DNA of 64,000 nt from Burkholderia cenocepacia (lineage in GTDB: Bacteria; Pseudomonadota; Gammaproteobacteria; Burkholderiales; Burkholderiaceae): positions 1-64,000 of the forward strand of contig NZ_CP060039.1 in assembly GCF_014211915.1 (NCBI RefSeq), read 5' to 3'. The notes under the pieces were generated by a model. It did not search any database. It worked only from the letters and a program-made list of their open reading frames with translations, and had not been told where the DNA came from. A program made the translations under genes and the position numbers. Positions 8,451-17,511 of the stretch are shown here, one piece after another. Every line of letters begins with the position of its first letter. Within the stretch, counting starts at the first letter, position 1.

Positions 8451-9437
8451 ATGATCGAATTCGCTTTGTTCGGCGCGGGCAGGATCGGCAAGATCCACGC
8501 GGCGAATCTCGCGCGCCATCCGGGCGCAAAACTGAAGTACGTGATCGACCGGCATGCACCGTCGGCGGAAGCGCTCGCCCGCACGCACGACGCGCAGGTC
8601 GCCGACGTCGAGCGCGCGCTCGGCGATGCGTCGGTGCGGGCCGTCGTGATCGCATCGAGCACCGACACGCATGCGGACCTCATCATCGCGGCCGCGAACG
8701 CGGGCAAGGCCGTGTTCTGCGAGAAGCCGGTCGACCTCACCGTCGAGCGCTCGCGTGCGTGCGCGGACGTCGTGCGGCGCACCGGCGCGACCTGCATGAT
8801 CGGCTTCCAGCGCCGCTTCGACCCGACCTTCGCGGCGCTGAAGGCACGCGTGGAGCACGGCGAGATCGGCGCGCCGGAAATGCTGGTCGTCACGAGCCGC
8901 GATCCGGGCGCGCCGCCGGCCGATTACATCCGCAGCTCGGGCGGCATTTTCAAGGACATGCTGATCCACGACTTCGACGTGTTCCGCTGGATCCTCGGCG
9001 ACGAAGCGCAGACGCTGCACGCGACGGGCAGTTGCCTGACCGATCCGGCCGTGCACGACGCGGGCGACATCGATTCGACCGCCGTGACGATCCGCACGCG
9101 GCGCGGATTGCTGTGCCAGATCAACACGTCGCGGCGCGCGGCCTACGGCTACGACCAGCGCTTCGAACTGCTCGGCAGCCAAGGGATGCTGCTGGCCGGC
9201 AACGTGCGGCCGACCGAGGTGAGTGCCTGGCTCGCGGGCGGCATCGCGACCGACGTGCCGGAGCCGTTCTTTCTCGAACGCTACCGGCATGCGTATGCGG
9301 CCGAGATCGCGCATTTCGTCGACGCGCTGCGCGACGGCACGCCGGTCAGGACGACGATCGACGACGGGCTCGCCGCGCTCGAACTGGCCGAAGCCGCGAT
9401 GACGTCGTGGAAAACGGGGCGCGTGATCGAGCTGTGA
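8451..9437 (+). CDS. Gfo/Idh/MocA-family NAD(P)-dependent dehydrogenase, inositol 2-dehydrogenase-like
   Basis: Oxidoreductase of 328 residues. The N-terminal Rossmann motif GAGRIGKIH (8-16), the EKP signature (91-93) with the catalytic Lys, and the D-x3-H type segment in GGIFKDMLIHDFD are all present. This family contains myo-inositol 2-dehydrogenase (IolG) and the rhizopine enzyme MocA. It is the last gene of the rightward set, 74 nt after the IolI-like gene. It should oxidise a cyclitol or amino-cyclitol hydroxyl to a ketone with NAD+. The iolG symbol is withheld because substrate cannot be read from the sequence. Confidence 0.87.
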   Translation: MIEFALFGAGRIGKIHAANLARHPGAKLKYVIDRHAPSAEALARTHDAQVADVERALGDASVRAVVIASSTDTHADLIIAAANAGKAVFCEKPVDLTVERSRACADVVRRTGATCMIGFQRRFDPTFAALKARVEHGEIGAPEMLVVTSRDPGAPPADYIRSSGGIFKDMLIHDFDVFRWILGDEAQTLHATGSCLTDPAVHDAGDIDSTAVTIRTRRGLLCQINTSRRAAYGYDQRFELLGSQGMLLAGNVRPTEVSAWLAGGIATDVPEPFFLERYRHAYAAEIAHFVDALRDGTPVRTTIDDGLAALELAEAAMTSWKTGRVIEL

Positions 9438-9625
9438 CGCGGCAAACGGCGGCCGCGATCCGGGCAAGCGAGCCGCCGCTGCGCGAGCGGCGGCGCCCCG
9501 GCACGACCTGCCGCAACCTCACGGCGGCATCGGGCAAATTTGCCGCCACGTCGCGCGGCATGCGCGTGAAAGCACGTATGATGACGAATCGATCGGCGTC
9601 GCCGATATCCCGCATTTTCATCACC

Positions 9626-10312
9626 ATGCTCGATCACCTCATCTGCGACTGCGACGGCGTGCTCGTCGACAGCGAAGTCATCGCCGACCGCGTACTGCTC
9701 GACACGCTGTCCGCCACGTTCCCGAACCTCGATTTCGAAGCCGCCGCGAAGTCGGCATTCGGCCAGCAGACGTCGCGCTTCCTCACCGGCATCGAATCCC
9801 GCTTCGGCATCGAAATGCCCGCCAACTTCATCGAGACCATCGAGCACAACATCGAGATCGCGCTCGCGCAATCGCTCGCGCCGATCAGCGGCGTGCGCGA
9901 CGCGCTGCTAAAGGTCACGCTGCCGGCCGCCGTCGTGTCGAACAGTCGGCTCGTGCGCGTGCGCAATTCGCTGAAGCGCGCGTCGCTCACCGAGATCTTC
10001 GGCGAGCGGGTGTTCAGTTCCGAACAGGTCGCGCGGCCGAAGCCCTACCCCGACGTCTACCTTCACGCGGCGCACACGCTCGGCGTCGAGCCGGCGCGCT
10101 GCGTCGTCGTCGAGGACAGCATTTCGGGGCTGAATGCCGCACGGGCGGCCGGGATGAAGACGATCGCGTTCGTCGGCGCGAGCCACATCCCCGACAACTA
10201 CGCGGACGCGCTGCGCGCGATGGGCATCACGCGGATCATGCGCAAGATGGACGAACTGCCGGCGCTCGTCGAAGCCGGCATGCGCGGCGAATTCGGCGAC
10301 GTGCAGTCCTGA
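9626..10312 (+). CDS. HAD-superfamily phosphatase (YieH/phosphoglycolate phosphatase-like)
   Basis: Cytoplasmic haloacid-dehalogenase hydrolase of 228 residues. Motif I DCDGVLVDSE (7-16) carries the two aspartates, motif II is SNS, motif III Lys is in RPKPYP, and motif IV is VVEDSISG. A small helical cap domain follows motif I, as in beta-phosphoglucomutase-like proteins. ATG 9626 gives the normal family start a few residues before motif I. The substrate is unknown; 6-phosphogluconate or sugar phosphates are family examples. A 188-nt gap separates it from the dehydrogenase gene, so it may have its own promoter. Confidence 0.88.
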   Translation: MLDHLICDCDGVLVDSEVIADRVLLDTLSATFPNLDFEAAAKSAFGQQTSRFLTGIESRFGIEMPANFIETIEHNIEIALAQSLAPISGVRDALLKVTLPAAVVSNSRLVRVRNSLKRASLTEIFGERVFSSEQVARPKPYPDVYLHAAHTLGVEPARCVVVEDSISGLNAARAAGMKTIAFVGASHIPDNYADALRAMGITRIMRKMDELPALVEAGMRGEFGDVQS

Positions 10313-10322
10313 TCGTCATTCG

Positions 10323-10376
10323 GGCCGGATCGGTCGATCCGGCCGCGCCACGGGCGCGCGAACGCGCCCGCCTTTC
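10323..10376. terminator. Double hairpin between convergent HAD and ribB genes
   Basis: A 10-bp palindrome (GGCCGGATCG/CGATCCGGCC, 10323-10344) is followed by a second stem (GGGCGCG-cgaa-CGCGCCC, 10352-10369) and a T-rich run. The second hairpin with GCCTTTCCTT looks like an intrinsic terminator for the rightward HAD gene. Confidence 0.6.
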
Positions 10377-10382
10377 CTTCGC

Positions 10383-11093
10383 TCAGGCCGGCTCGCAGCA
10401 GCGTTCGCGCGCGGCCGCCAATGCCTCGCGGAACTCGACGAGTTCCGCGATCGTCAGCATCGGCAGCCCGTGCCGTCGCGCGAAGCGCTCGACATCGTCG
10501 CCGCGCGTCATCGTGCCGTCCGGATTCATCAGCTCGCACAGCACGCCGGCCGGCTTCAGGCCCGCGAGGATCGACAGGTCGACCGTGCCTTCGGTATGAC
10601 CGCGGCGCGCCAGCACGCCGCCCGGTTGCGCACGCAATGGAAACACGTGGCCGGGGCGCACGATGTCGTGCGGCTTCGCGCCGTCGGCGATCGCCGCGCG
10701 GATCGTCGTCACGCGATCGGCGGCCGACACACCGGTATGCACGCCTTCGCGCGCCTCGATCGAGACGGTGAACGCGGTGCCATTGCGGCTTTCGTTGGTC
10801 TGCACCATCGGCGGCAGTTCGAGCGCGCGCACCGTGTCGTCGGTCAGGCACAGGCAGACGATGCCGCTGCACTCGCGGATCAGCAGCGCCATCGTCTCGG
10901 GCGTGATGCGCTCGGCGGCGACGATCAGGTCGGCTTCGTTCTCGCGGTCGTGGTCGTCCTGCAGCACGACCGCGCGGCCGGCACGCATCGCGTCGAGCGC
11001 GGCGGCGATGCGCGGCGGCACCGGTTCGGCATCCAGCAGGGGGAGATCGGCAAAGGCGTCGGCAGGCGCCGACGAAACGGACATCAAGGACAT
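10383..11093 (-). CDS. ribB: 3,4-dihydroxy-2-butanone 4-phosphate synthase
   Basis: Converts ribulose 5-phosphate to 3,4-dihydroxy-2-butanone 4-phosphate and formate, an entry step of riboflavin synthesis. The 236-residue protein holds the substrate/metal loop [11 protein letters not shown], and the late segment [11 protein letters not shown]. There is no GTP cyclohydrolase II domain, so it is the stand-alone enzyme. ATG 11093 has GAGGAG about 8 nt upstream; the longer ORF would need TTG at 11111. An FMN riboswitch in the leader implies repression when FMN is plentiful. Confidence 0.95.
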   Translation of the reverse strand: MSLMSVSSAPADAFADLPLLDAEPVPPRIAAALDAMRAGRAVVLQDDHDRENEADLIVAAERITPETMALLIRECSGIVCLCLTDDTVRALELPPMVQTNESRNGTAFTVSIEAREGVHTGVSAADRVTTIRAAIADGAKPHDIVRPGHVFPLRAQPGGVLARRGHTEGTVDLSILAGLKPAGVLCELMNPDGTMTRGDDVERFARRHGLPMLTIAELVEFREALAAARERCCEPA

Positions 11094-11165
11094 GTGAAAC
11101 GCTCCTCGCAAATACGATTAGGGCGAAAAACGTTTCAGGGCATTGCAAACAGACAGAACGACAAC

Positions 11166-11190
11166 CCGCTTCGCATGCAGCGCGAAGCGG
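11166..11190 (-). promoter_or_regulatory. Hairpin between FMN riboswitch and ribB, possible expression platform
   Basis: CCGCTTCGC pairs with GCGAAGCGG across a 7-nt loop, directly downstream of the riboswitch aptamer on the minus strand. The following GGTTGTCGTTCTGT is only weakly T-rich, so it may act as a terminator or as part of a translational switch. Confidence 0.4.
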
Positions 11191-11217
11191 CCCTGACGGA
11201 CATGACTATCTGCACAT

Positions 11218-11352
11218 CTTCTCTCATCCGGACTGTGACCGTCGGCTCTGGCATTCGACCAGATCTGCTGACCCCGCGCGGATGCGCGGGCGCTCGCGGG
11301 CTCGCCGGCTTACGCCAGCCTACCGCCGGTGGGGAATTTCGCCCCGCCCTGA
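11218..11352 (-). ncRNA. FMN riboswitch (RFN element) in the ribB leader
   Basis: Read on the minus strand, the leader contains the conserved RFN blocks in order: GGGCGGGGCGAAATTCCCCACCGGCGG near 11352-11325 (given here in two parts: GGGCGGGGCGAAA, then TTCCCCACCGGCGG), GCGAGCCCGCGAGCG, then GGTCAGCAGATCTGGT, GCCAGAGCCGACGGTCA and AGTCCGGATGAGAGAAG. This is the well-known FMN aptamer, whose variable hairpin here is the GCCCGCGC...GCGCGGGG arm. It lies about 125 nt upstream of the ribB start. FMN binding is expected to shut off ribB. A possible -10 (TATGCT) lies at 11399-11404. The rest of the 454-nt gap up to the cupin gene holds only one stem without a T-tract (11470-11494). Confidence 0.95.
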
Positions 11353-11547
11353 AGACGCACTGATTGCCGGACGGGAACGCCCCGTCACCGGCGGGCCAAG
11401 CATACAACAGCCGCGCACGACGCGCAGCCAACTACCGGTAAAACCTTACTGACGACCCCGTCTAACGGCATCGCCCGAACGGCCGGCGGGCGATCCCGCG
11501 ACCCCGCGACCATCCGGGAACGCAGTCGCGCCGCGCGGCCCGCGCGA

Positions 11548-12234
11548 TCAGTTGACGGCCGCGTGCGCCGCGTCGGGCACGAGCCAGCGCGGCGGCACCT
11601 CCGGGCTCACCGTCACGCGGAACGCACGCGCTTCGCTGTCGCCCGGGTTGCGCAGGCTGTACGGCTGGTCGGCGTCGAACACGATCGCGTCGCCGGTCGC
11701 GAGCAACTGGCGGCGGTCGTGCACGCTGACTTCGAGCGTGCCTTCGCTGACGACCAGGTTGACCGTCGTGCCGGGCGCGCGGCGCGCGCCGGGCTCCGTA
11801 TGCAGCGGTGCGATCCGCAGCTCGTGGAATTCGGCCGCGGCCGGCTCGCCTTCCGGGTACAGCGCACGCGCCGAGAAACGGCCGTTCGAGCTGACCACGC
11901 GCGACGCGCGCTCGGCCGCCAGGTGCTCGAAACCGTTCACCGCATGGCGCCGCAGGAACGCGGCGACCGACACCTTCAGTGCCGCCGCGATCTTGCAAAG
12001 CACCTTGATCGACGGCACGCTGCGCGCCGATTCGATCTGCGCGAGCATCGCGCGCGACACGCCGGACAGCCGCGCGAGCGCGTCGAGCGACAGTTGCCGC
12101 TCGGCGCGCAAGCGCGCGAGATTCACGCCGACGACTTGCTCGAGGACGTCGAGCGACGCGGAGCCGCGCCCGTCGGCGGCATTGCCGGACTCGAAGGAAG
12201 ACACGTCGCGCACGAGCGCCAGGGATGAAGACAT
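11548..12234 (-). CDS. XRE-family regulator with C-terminal cupin domain
   Basis: A 228-residue two-domain protein. Residues about 35-95 form a helix-turn-helix (NLARLRAERQLSLDALARLS and SRAMLAQIESARSVPS), and the C-terminal 120 residues form a cupin barrel (VVSEGTLEVSVHDRR, DAIVFDADQPYSLRNPG). Such regulators often sense a small metabolite in the cupin domain and control a nearby transporter or catabolic gene. The upstream neighbour is an MFS exporter on the same strand, separated by 219 nt, so control of that gene is possible but not shown. The ligand is unknown. Confidence 0.88.
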   Translation of the reverse strand: MSSSLALVRDVSSFESGNAADGRGSASLDVLEQVVGVNLARLRAERQLSLDALARLSGVSRAMLAQIESARSVPSIKVLCKIAAALKVSVAAFLRRHAVNGFEHLAAERASRVVSSNGRFSARALYPEGEPAAAEFHELRIAPLHTEPGARRAPGTTVNLVVSEGTLEVSVHDRRQLLATGDAIVFDADQPYSLRNPGDSEARAFRVTVSPEVPPRWLVPDAAHAAVN

Positions 12235-12453
12235 AGCATTGCCTCCGGGCCGCTGCGCGGCCCTGCGTAGGGGTAAGCCGGAACAGGAATCGGGTTGCGC
12301 CGGTCATTGGCGCGTATCGAGACGCTATCACCCGGCCTGGCACGGGCAAACGAAGTTATCTTCACACCGTTATCAGCATCGCGGAGGAATACGTTTCTCG
12401 CGAACCTTTTCCTGCCGCTATGGCGTCGCCGCGCAAGGCGTCGTGGCGACCGC

Positions 12454-13629
12454 TTACTGCGCCGCCGGCGCCGCCCCGCGCGCCGGGCCGCGCGTGTCGA
12501 GCCGCATCGCGAGCCACGTGACGACCAGCGCCGCGAACGTCACCGCGACCGCGACCCACGGCAGCGCATCGAGCGCGAAGCCGTGTTCCAGCGCGAGGCC
12601 GCCAAGCCACGCGCCGCCCGCATTGCCGACGTTGAACGCGCCGATGTTCAGCGTCGACGCCAGATGCGGCGCGCTCGCGGCCTTCTCGACCACGCGCGCC
12701 TGCAGCGGCGGCACCGTCGCGAACGCGGCGATCCCCCAGATGAATACGGTCACGGCGGCCGCGACCGGCAGGTGGCTCGTCTTCGCGAACACGGCCATCA
12801 CGGCCATCAGCGCGACGAGGATCGCGATCAGCGACGGCATCAGCGCGCGGTCGGCGAGCTTGCCGCCGATCGTATTGCCGATCGTCAGCCCCGCGCCGAA
12901 CAGCACGAGGATCAGCGCGACCGCGCGCGGCGAGTAACCCGACACGGTCTCGAGAATCGGCGCGATGTACGTGAACACGACGAACACGCCGCCGAAGCCG
13001 AGCACCGTCATCAGCAGCGCGAGCCACACCTGCGGCTCCTTCAGCACGCGCACTTCGTGGCCGAGGCCGACCGGCCCGCTGTCGTGGCGGTTCGGCACCA
13101 GCGCGGCCACGCCGCCGAGCGCCAGCACGCCGAGCGCGGCGACGATCCAGAACGACGCGCGCCAGCCGAGCAACTGGCCGACGAACGTGCCGAACGGCAC
13201 GCCGAGCACGTTCGACAGCGTGAGCCCGGTGAACATCAGCGCGATCGCGCTTGCGCGCTTGTCGGCCGGCACGAGCGACGCGGCGACCACCGCGCCGATG
13301 CCGAAGAACGAGCCGTGCGCGAACGACGTGACGACGCGCGCGACCATCAGCATCGCGTAGCCGGACGCGGTCGCGCACAGCACGTTGCCGACGATGAAGA
13401 TCCCCATCAGCAACTGCAGCGCGACCTTGCGCGGCATGCGGCTCGTCAGCACCGCGAGCAGCGGCGCGCCGACCGCGACGCCGAGCGCGTAGCCGGTGAC
13501 GAGCAGGCCGGCCGACGGCAGCGACACGGCGAGGTCGTGCGCGACTTCGGGCAGCAGGCCCATGATGATGAATTCGGTGGTGCCGATGGCGAAGGCGCTG
13601 ATCGCGAGCGCCAGGAGCGGAATGGGCAT
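12454..13629 (-). CDS. MFS drug/sugar efflux transporter (AraJ/YdhP-like, DHA1 family)
   Basis: Inner-membrane protein of 391 residues with 12 hydrophobic segments. The start (MPIPLLALAISAFAIGTTEF) and the loop S-R-M-P-R-K after the second helix pair match the DHA1 sugar and drug efflux group. ATG 13629 has GGAGAA just upstream on the minus strand. It is divergent from a LysR regulator gene with 147 nt between, an arrangement typical of a regulator and its target exporter. The substrate cannot be told. Confidence 0.9.
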   Translation of the reverse strand: MPIPLLALAISAFAIGTTEFIIMGLLPEVAHDLAVSLPSAGLLVTGYALGVAVGAPLLAVLTSRMPRKVALQLLMGIFIVGNVLCATASGYAMLMVARVVTSFAHGSFFGIGAVVAASLVPADKRASAIALMFTGLTLSNVLGVPFGTFVGQLLGWRASFWIVAALGVLALGGVAALVPNRHDSGPVGLGHEVRVLKEPQVWLALLMTVLGFGGVFVVFTYIAPILETVSGYSPRAVALILVLFGAGLTIGNTIGGKLADRALMPSLIAILVALMAVMAVFAKTSHLPVAAAVTVFIWGIAAFATVPPLQARVVEKAASAPHLASTLNIGAFNVGNAGGAWLGGLALEHGFALDALPWVAVAVTFAALVVTWLAMRLDTRGPARGAAPAAQ

Positions 13630-13715
13630 GACGTTCTCCGGAAGGCGGCGGCCGCGGCGCCGCGTCGGTGCCGCACCGCACAAGAAAGCGGGATGTGCGC
13701 GCATTGTCCCGAAGA

Positions 13716-13737
13716 CGCCTATATTTGATAATTGGCG
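13716..13737. promoter_or_regulatory. Dyad in the MFS/LysR intergenic region, candidate LysR box
   Basis: CGCC (13716-13719) and GGCG (13734-13737) flank an AT-rich core, the only AT-rich stretch between the divergent genes. LysR regulators bind loose dyads of this kind near their own promoters. Function is inferred from location. Confidence 0.35.
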
Positions 13738-13776
13738 TGACATTTGAACCATTTTCAAAAATTTCTGGAAAATCGC

Positions 13777-14709
13777 ATGGACCGACTGGGCGATATCCGG
13801 CTGTTCGTCGAGGCGGCGGAACTGGGCAGCCTGTCCGCCGCCGGGCGCAAGCTGAACCTCACGCCGGCCGCCGCGAGCGCGAGGCTTGCAAAACTCGAGG
13901 CGAAGATCGCGACGCGGCTGTTCGAGCGCTCGACGCGGCAATTGCGGCTCACCGACGAAGGCAAGCTGTACCTGAACTGCTGCCGCCAGGCGCTGCAGGC
14001 GCTCGACGACGCGGATGCGATGCTGCAGGAAGGCCGCAACGTCGTGAGCGGCAAGGTGCGGCTGTCGTCGACGTCCGATTTCGGCCGCCACCAGTTGCTC
14101 GACTGGCTCCACGAATTCACGACGCTGCATCCGGGCGTCACGTTCTCGCTGACGGCGTCCGATTCGTCGTCGAACCTGTGGCAGGACGAGATCGACCTCG
14201 CGATCCGCTTCGCCGCGCCGCCCGACGGCGCGCTGATCGCCCGCCGGCTCGCGACCAACCGGCGCGTGCTGTGCGCGGCGCCGTCGTTCGTCGAACGACA
14301 TGGCCTGCCGGCCGATCCGCACGATCTGGCCCGCTTTCCATGCAACGTGATCACGATCGCATCCGGTCCGATGAACACCTGGCATTTCACGCGCGGCGAC
14401 GAAGTGCAGATCCACACGGTGCCGGTATCGACCGCGTTCGAGACCAACGACGGCGGCCTCACGCGCGAATGGACGCTGCGCGGCCACGGCATTGCGCTGA
14501 AGTCGCTGTGGGACATCGCCGACGACGTCCGCGCGGGCCGGCTGCGCGTGCTGCTGCCCGACTGGCGGCACCAGGACGCGCCGCTGCACGCGATCTATCA
14601 CAGCAAGCGCTACATGGCGCCGCGCGTGCGCGTGCTGCTCGACTTTCTCGCCGAGCGCTTCGCCCGTGAGGAAGCCGCGCTCGACGACCTGCTGAATGCG
14701 TGCCATTGA
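13777..14709 (+). CDS. LysR-family transcriptional regulator
   Basis: Regulator of 310 residues. An N-terminal winged helix-turn-helix (IRLFVEAAELGSLSAAGRKL, then TPAAASARLAKLEAKIATRLF) is followed by a LysR substrate-binding domain of the CrgA-like group. ATG 13777 is used because the upstream part of the open frame would need TTG 13744 and would add residues before the conserved DIRLF start. The gene is divergent from an MFS exporter and likely controls it. A TATAAT promoter for miaB lies downstream, so miaB is separately transcribed. Confidence 0.9.
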   Translation: MDRLGDIRLFVEAAELGSLSAAGRKLNLTPAAASARLAKLEAKIATRLFERSTRQLRLTDEGKLYLNCCRQALQALDDADAMLQEGRNVVSGKVRLSSTSDFGRHQLLDWLHEFTTLHPGVTFSLTASDSSSNLWQDEIDLAIRFAAPPDGALIARRLATNRRVLCAAPSFVERHGLPADPHDLARFPCNVITIASGPMNTWHFTRGDEVQIHTVPVSTAFETNDGGLTREWTLRGHGIALKSLWDIADDVRAGRLRVLLPDWRHQDAPLHAIYHSKRYMAPRVRVLLDFLAERFAREEAALDDLLNACH

Positions 14710-14792
14710 TGGCCGCTCCTTGGGGGGTCGGAACCCTGGAGCCGGCGTCGCGCGCCCGCAACCGGGCGGCCGCCCGTCGTGGCACGAAAAGC

Positions 14793-14798
14793 TATAAT
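14793..14798 (+). promoter_or_regulatory. Candidate -10 element upstream of miaB
   Basis: A consensus TATAAT stands in a GC-rich 207-nt gap, about 120 nt before the miaB ATG. No convincing -35 hexamer at the usual spacing is seen. Confidence 0.5.
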
Positions 14799-14916
14799 GG
14801 AAGGCTTTCCCGACGGCCTTTCCTGCCCGATGCGCGCGATTCGCGTGCCGCGCCCGACCGTCCCGATTCACCCTTGACGACGCCCCCAGGTCAACCACTG
14901 CGAACGGCGAATCCCC

Positions 14917-16290
14917 ATGACCAAGAAAGTTTACGTAAAGACCTTCGGCTGCCAGATGAACGAGTACGACTCGGACAAGATGGTGGACGTGCTCAATGCG
15001 GCCGAAGGCCTCGAAAAGACCGACACGCCGGAAGACGCGGACATCATCCTGTTCAACACGTGCTCGGTGCGCGAGAAGGCGCAGGAGAAGGTGTTCTCCG
15101 ATCTCGGCCGCGTGCGCGAGCTGAAGGAAGCGAAGCCGGGCCTGCTGATTGGCGTCGGCGGCTGCGTCGCGAGCCAGGAAGGTGCGTCGATCGTGTCGCG
15201 CGCACCGTACGTCGACCTCGTGTTCGGCCCGCAAACCTTGCACCGCCTGCCGCAGATGATCGACGCGCGCCGCGCGAGCGGCCGCGCGCAGGTCGACATC
15301 ACGTTCCCCGAAATCGAGAAGTTCGACCATCTGCCGCCCGCGCGCGTCGAGGGGCCGAGCGCGTTCGTGTCGATCATGGAAGGCTGCTCGAAGTACTGCA
15401 GCTACTGCGTGGTGCCGTACACGCGCGGCGATGAAGTGTCGCGCCCGCTCGACGACGTGCTGACCGAAGTGGCCGGCCTCGCCGACCAGGGCGTGCGCGA
15501 AGTCACGCTGCTCGGCCAGAACGTGAACGCCTATCGCGGCGTGCTGACGGCCGGTTCGACCGACATCGCCGATTTCGCGACGCTGATCGAATACGTCGCC
15601 GACATCCCCGGCATCGAGCGGATCCGCTACACGACGTCGCACCCGAAGGAATTCACGCAGCGCCTGATCGACACGTACGCGAAGGTGCCGAAGCTCGTGA
15701 GCCACCTGCACCTGCCGGTCCAGCACGGCTCCGACCGCATCCTGATGGCGATGAAGCGCGGCTACACGGTGCTCGAATACAAGTCGGTGATCCGCAAGCT
15801 GCGCGCGATCCGCCCCGACCTGTCGCTGTCGACCGACATGATCGTCGGCTTCCCCGGCGAGACCGAGGACGATTTCGACAAGATGATGGCGCTCGTGCAC
15901 GAGATGGGCTACGACACCAGCTTCTCGTTCATCTACAGCCCGCGCCCCGGCACGCCGGCCGCGAACCTCGCCGACGACACGCCGCGCGAAGTGAAGCTCA
16001 AACGCCTGCAACATCTGCAGGCGACGATCGAGGAGAACGTCGCGCGCATCAGCCAGTCGATGGTGGGGAAGGTCGAGCGAATCCTCGTCGAGGGCCCGTC
16101 GCGCAAGGACCCGAACGAGCTCGCGGGCCGCACCGAGAACAACCGCGTGGTGAATTTCCCGGCGCCGCTTGCGTCGCACCCGCGCCTGATCGGCCAGATG
16201 ATCGACGTGAAGATCAACCATGCGTATCCGCACTCGCTGCGCGGCGAGCTCGTGCTCGTCAGCGACGACGCGAGCACGGCCACCCACTGA
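14917..16290 (+). CDS. miaB: tRNA-2-methylthio-N6-isopentenyladenosine synthase
   Basis: Radical-SAM methylthiotransferase that adds a methylthio group to i6A37 of tRNAs reading UNN codons. The 457-residue protein has the N-terminal UPF0004 domain with three Cys (TFGCQMN, NTCSVRE, GGCVAS) for one cluster, the radical-[11 protein letters not shown] motif for the other, and a C-terminal TRAM domain after about residue 385. Length and motif order are normal. It is followed 33 nt later by phoH, the usual betaproteobacterial order. Confidence 0.97.
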   Translation: MTKKVYVKTFGCQMNEYDSDKMVDVLNAAEGLEKTDTPEDADIILFNTCSVREKAQEKVFSDLGRVRELKEAKPGLLIGVGGCVASQEGASIVSRAPYVDLVFGPQTLHRLPQMIDARRASGRAQVDITFPEIEKFDHLPPARVEGPSAFVSIMEGCSKYCSYCVVPYTRGDEVSRPLDDVLTEVAGLADQGVREVTLLGQNVNAYRGVLTAGSTDIADFATLIEYVADIPGIERIRYTTSHPKEFTQRLIDTYAKVPKLVSHLHLPVQHGSDRILMAMKRGYTVLEYKSVIRKLRAIRPDLSLSTDMIVGFPGETEDDFDKMMALVHEMGYDTSFSFIYSPRPGTPAANLADDTPREVKLKRLQHLQATIEENVARISQSMVGKVERILVEGPSRKDPNELAGRTENNRVVNFPAPLASHPRLIGQMIDVKINHAYPHSLRGELVLVSDDASTATH

Positions 16291-16323
16291 CCGACTGACG
16301 CCCGACAGGAGCCCGACGCTACT

Positions 16324-17370
16324 TTGAAGACCGTCCAAGCACTGGAATTCACCGCCCCGCGCGATGACAACGCGCGCCTCGCCAACCTCTGCGGCCCGCT
16401 CGACGAGAACCTGCGGCAGATCGAACAGGCGCTCGACGTCACGCTCGCGCGACGCGGCCACCGGATCACGATCCGCGGGCGCGGCGCCAAGCTCGCGCTC
16501 GCGGCGCTCGAAAACTTCTACAACCGCGCGCGCGATCCGCTGTCGGTCGACGACATCCAGCTCGCGCTGGTCGAAGTGCGCCATACGGCCGGCAACGGCC
16601 GCCAGGACACGGTCGACGTGCGCTTTCGCGGCGATCCCGATCATCCGTTCGACGAACCCGTCGCGCAGCTCGACGCCAGCGAGCCGGAGGAAGAGCCGGG
16701 GCCGAAGCTCTATACGCGGCGCGCCGACCTGCGCGGCCGCACGCCCGCCCAGCGCGAATACCTGAAGCAGATCCTGCAGCACGACGTGACGTTCGGCATC
16801 GGGCCGGCCGGCACCGGCAAGACCTACCTCGCGGTCGCGTGCGCAGTCGATGCGCTCGAGCGCGACCAGGTCAAGCGGATCGTGCTGACGCGCCCGGCCG
16901 TCGAGGCCGGCGAGCGGCTCGGCTTCCTGCCGGGCGATCTCGCGCAGAAGGTCGACCCGTACCTGCGGCCGCTGTACGACGCGCTGTACGACCTGCTCGG
17001 CTTCGACAAGACGGCCAAGATGTTCGAGCGTCAGATGATCGAGATCGCGCCGCTCGCGTACATGCGCGGCCGCACGCTGAACCACGCGTTCATCATCCTC
17101 GACGAGGCGCAGAACACGACGCCCGAGCAGATGAAGATGTTCCTCACGCGGATCGGCTTCGGCTCGAAGGCGGTCGTGACCGGCGACACGAGCCAGGTCG
17201 ACCTGCCGCGCGGCCACAAGAGCGGCCTCGTCGAGGCGCAGCAGGTACTCGGCGGCGTGCGCGGCATCGCGCTCACGCGCTTCACGAGCGCGGACGTGGT
17301 GCGCCATCCGCTCGTCGCGCGCATCGTCGAGGCGTACGACGAATTCCACGCGCAGCACCAGGACGGCTGA
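16324..17370 (+). CDS. phoH: PhoH-family ATPase (YbeZ)
   Basis: Cytoplasmic P-loop ATPase of 348 residues, thought to work with YbeY in RNA metabolism. Walker A is [10 protein letters not shown], Walker B is FIILDEAQN, and an N-terminal KH-like region precedes them. Translation seems to start at TTG 16324: the reading MKTVQALEF matches the usual start, and AGGAG (16307-16311) lies 12 nt upstream. It sits between miaB and ybeY as in most proteobacteria. A strong terminator follows, so ybeY may have its own promoter. Confidence 0.93.
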   Translation: MKTVQALEFTAPRDDNARLANLCGPLDENLRQIEQALDVTLARRGHRITIRGRGAKLALAALENFYNRARDPLSVDDIQLALVEVRHTAGNGRQDTVDVRFRGDPDHPFDEPVAQLDASEPEEEPGPKLYTRRADLRGRTPAQREYLKQILQHDVTFGIGPAGTGKTYLAVACAVDALERDQVKRIVLTRPAVEAGERLGFLPGDLAQKVDPYLRPLYDALYDLLGFDKTAKMFERQMIEIAPLAYMRGRTLNHAFIILDEAQNTTPEQMKMFLTRIGFGSKAVVTGDTSQVDLPRGHKSGLVEAQQVLGGVRGIALTRFTSADVVRHPLVARIVEAYDEFHAQHQDG

Positions 17371-17395
17371 GCGGCGGCGCCTGCGCGCTGCCCCG

Positions 17396-17430
17396 GCCCG
17401 GCCCGCCAGACGGCGCGCCGGGCTTTTTTC
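17396..17430 (+). terminator. Intrinsic terminator after phoH
   Basis: GCCCGGC (17396-17402) pairs with GCCGGGC (17417-17423), with an inner CGCC/GGCG pair, and is followed directly by six T. This separates phoH from ybeY transcriptionally. Confidence 0.75.
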
Positions 17431-17472
17431 CGCCCGTACGCAGCCGGTCCGAATTCGGGCGCGATCGGCCGT

Positions 17473-17484
17473 TTGGTGTATCCT
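17473..17484 (+). promoter_or_regulatory. Motif TTGGTGTATCCT upstream of ybeY
   Basis: This 12-mer lies 28 nt before the ybeY ATG, downstream of the phoH terminator. The same 12-mer recurs upstream of corC at 19407-19418. TATCCT could be a -10 hexamer; no good -35 is seen. Repetition before two genes of one cluster suggests a shared promoter element. Confidence 0.45.
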
Positions 17485-17511
17485 CAACGCGTCCCAATCG
17501 CCGTACGCGTC

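Noticed and set aside
12454..17487. A 1677-codon open frame on the minus strand across the MFS gene and opposite LysR, miaB and phoH
   Set aside because: Only the first 391 codons upstream of the stop are the MFS gene. The rest is antisense to well-recognised genes and has the Arg/Ala/His-rich composition of GC-bias shadow frames.
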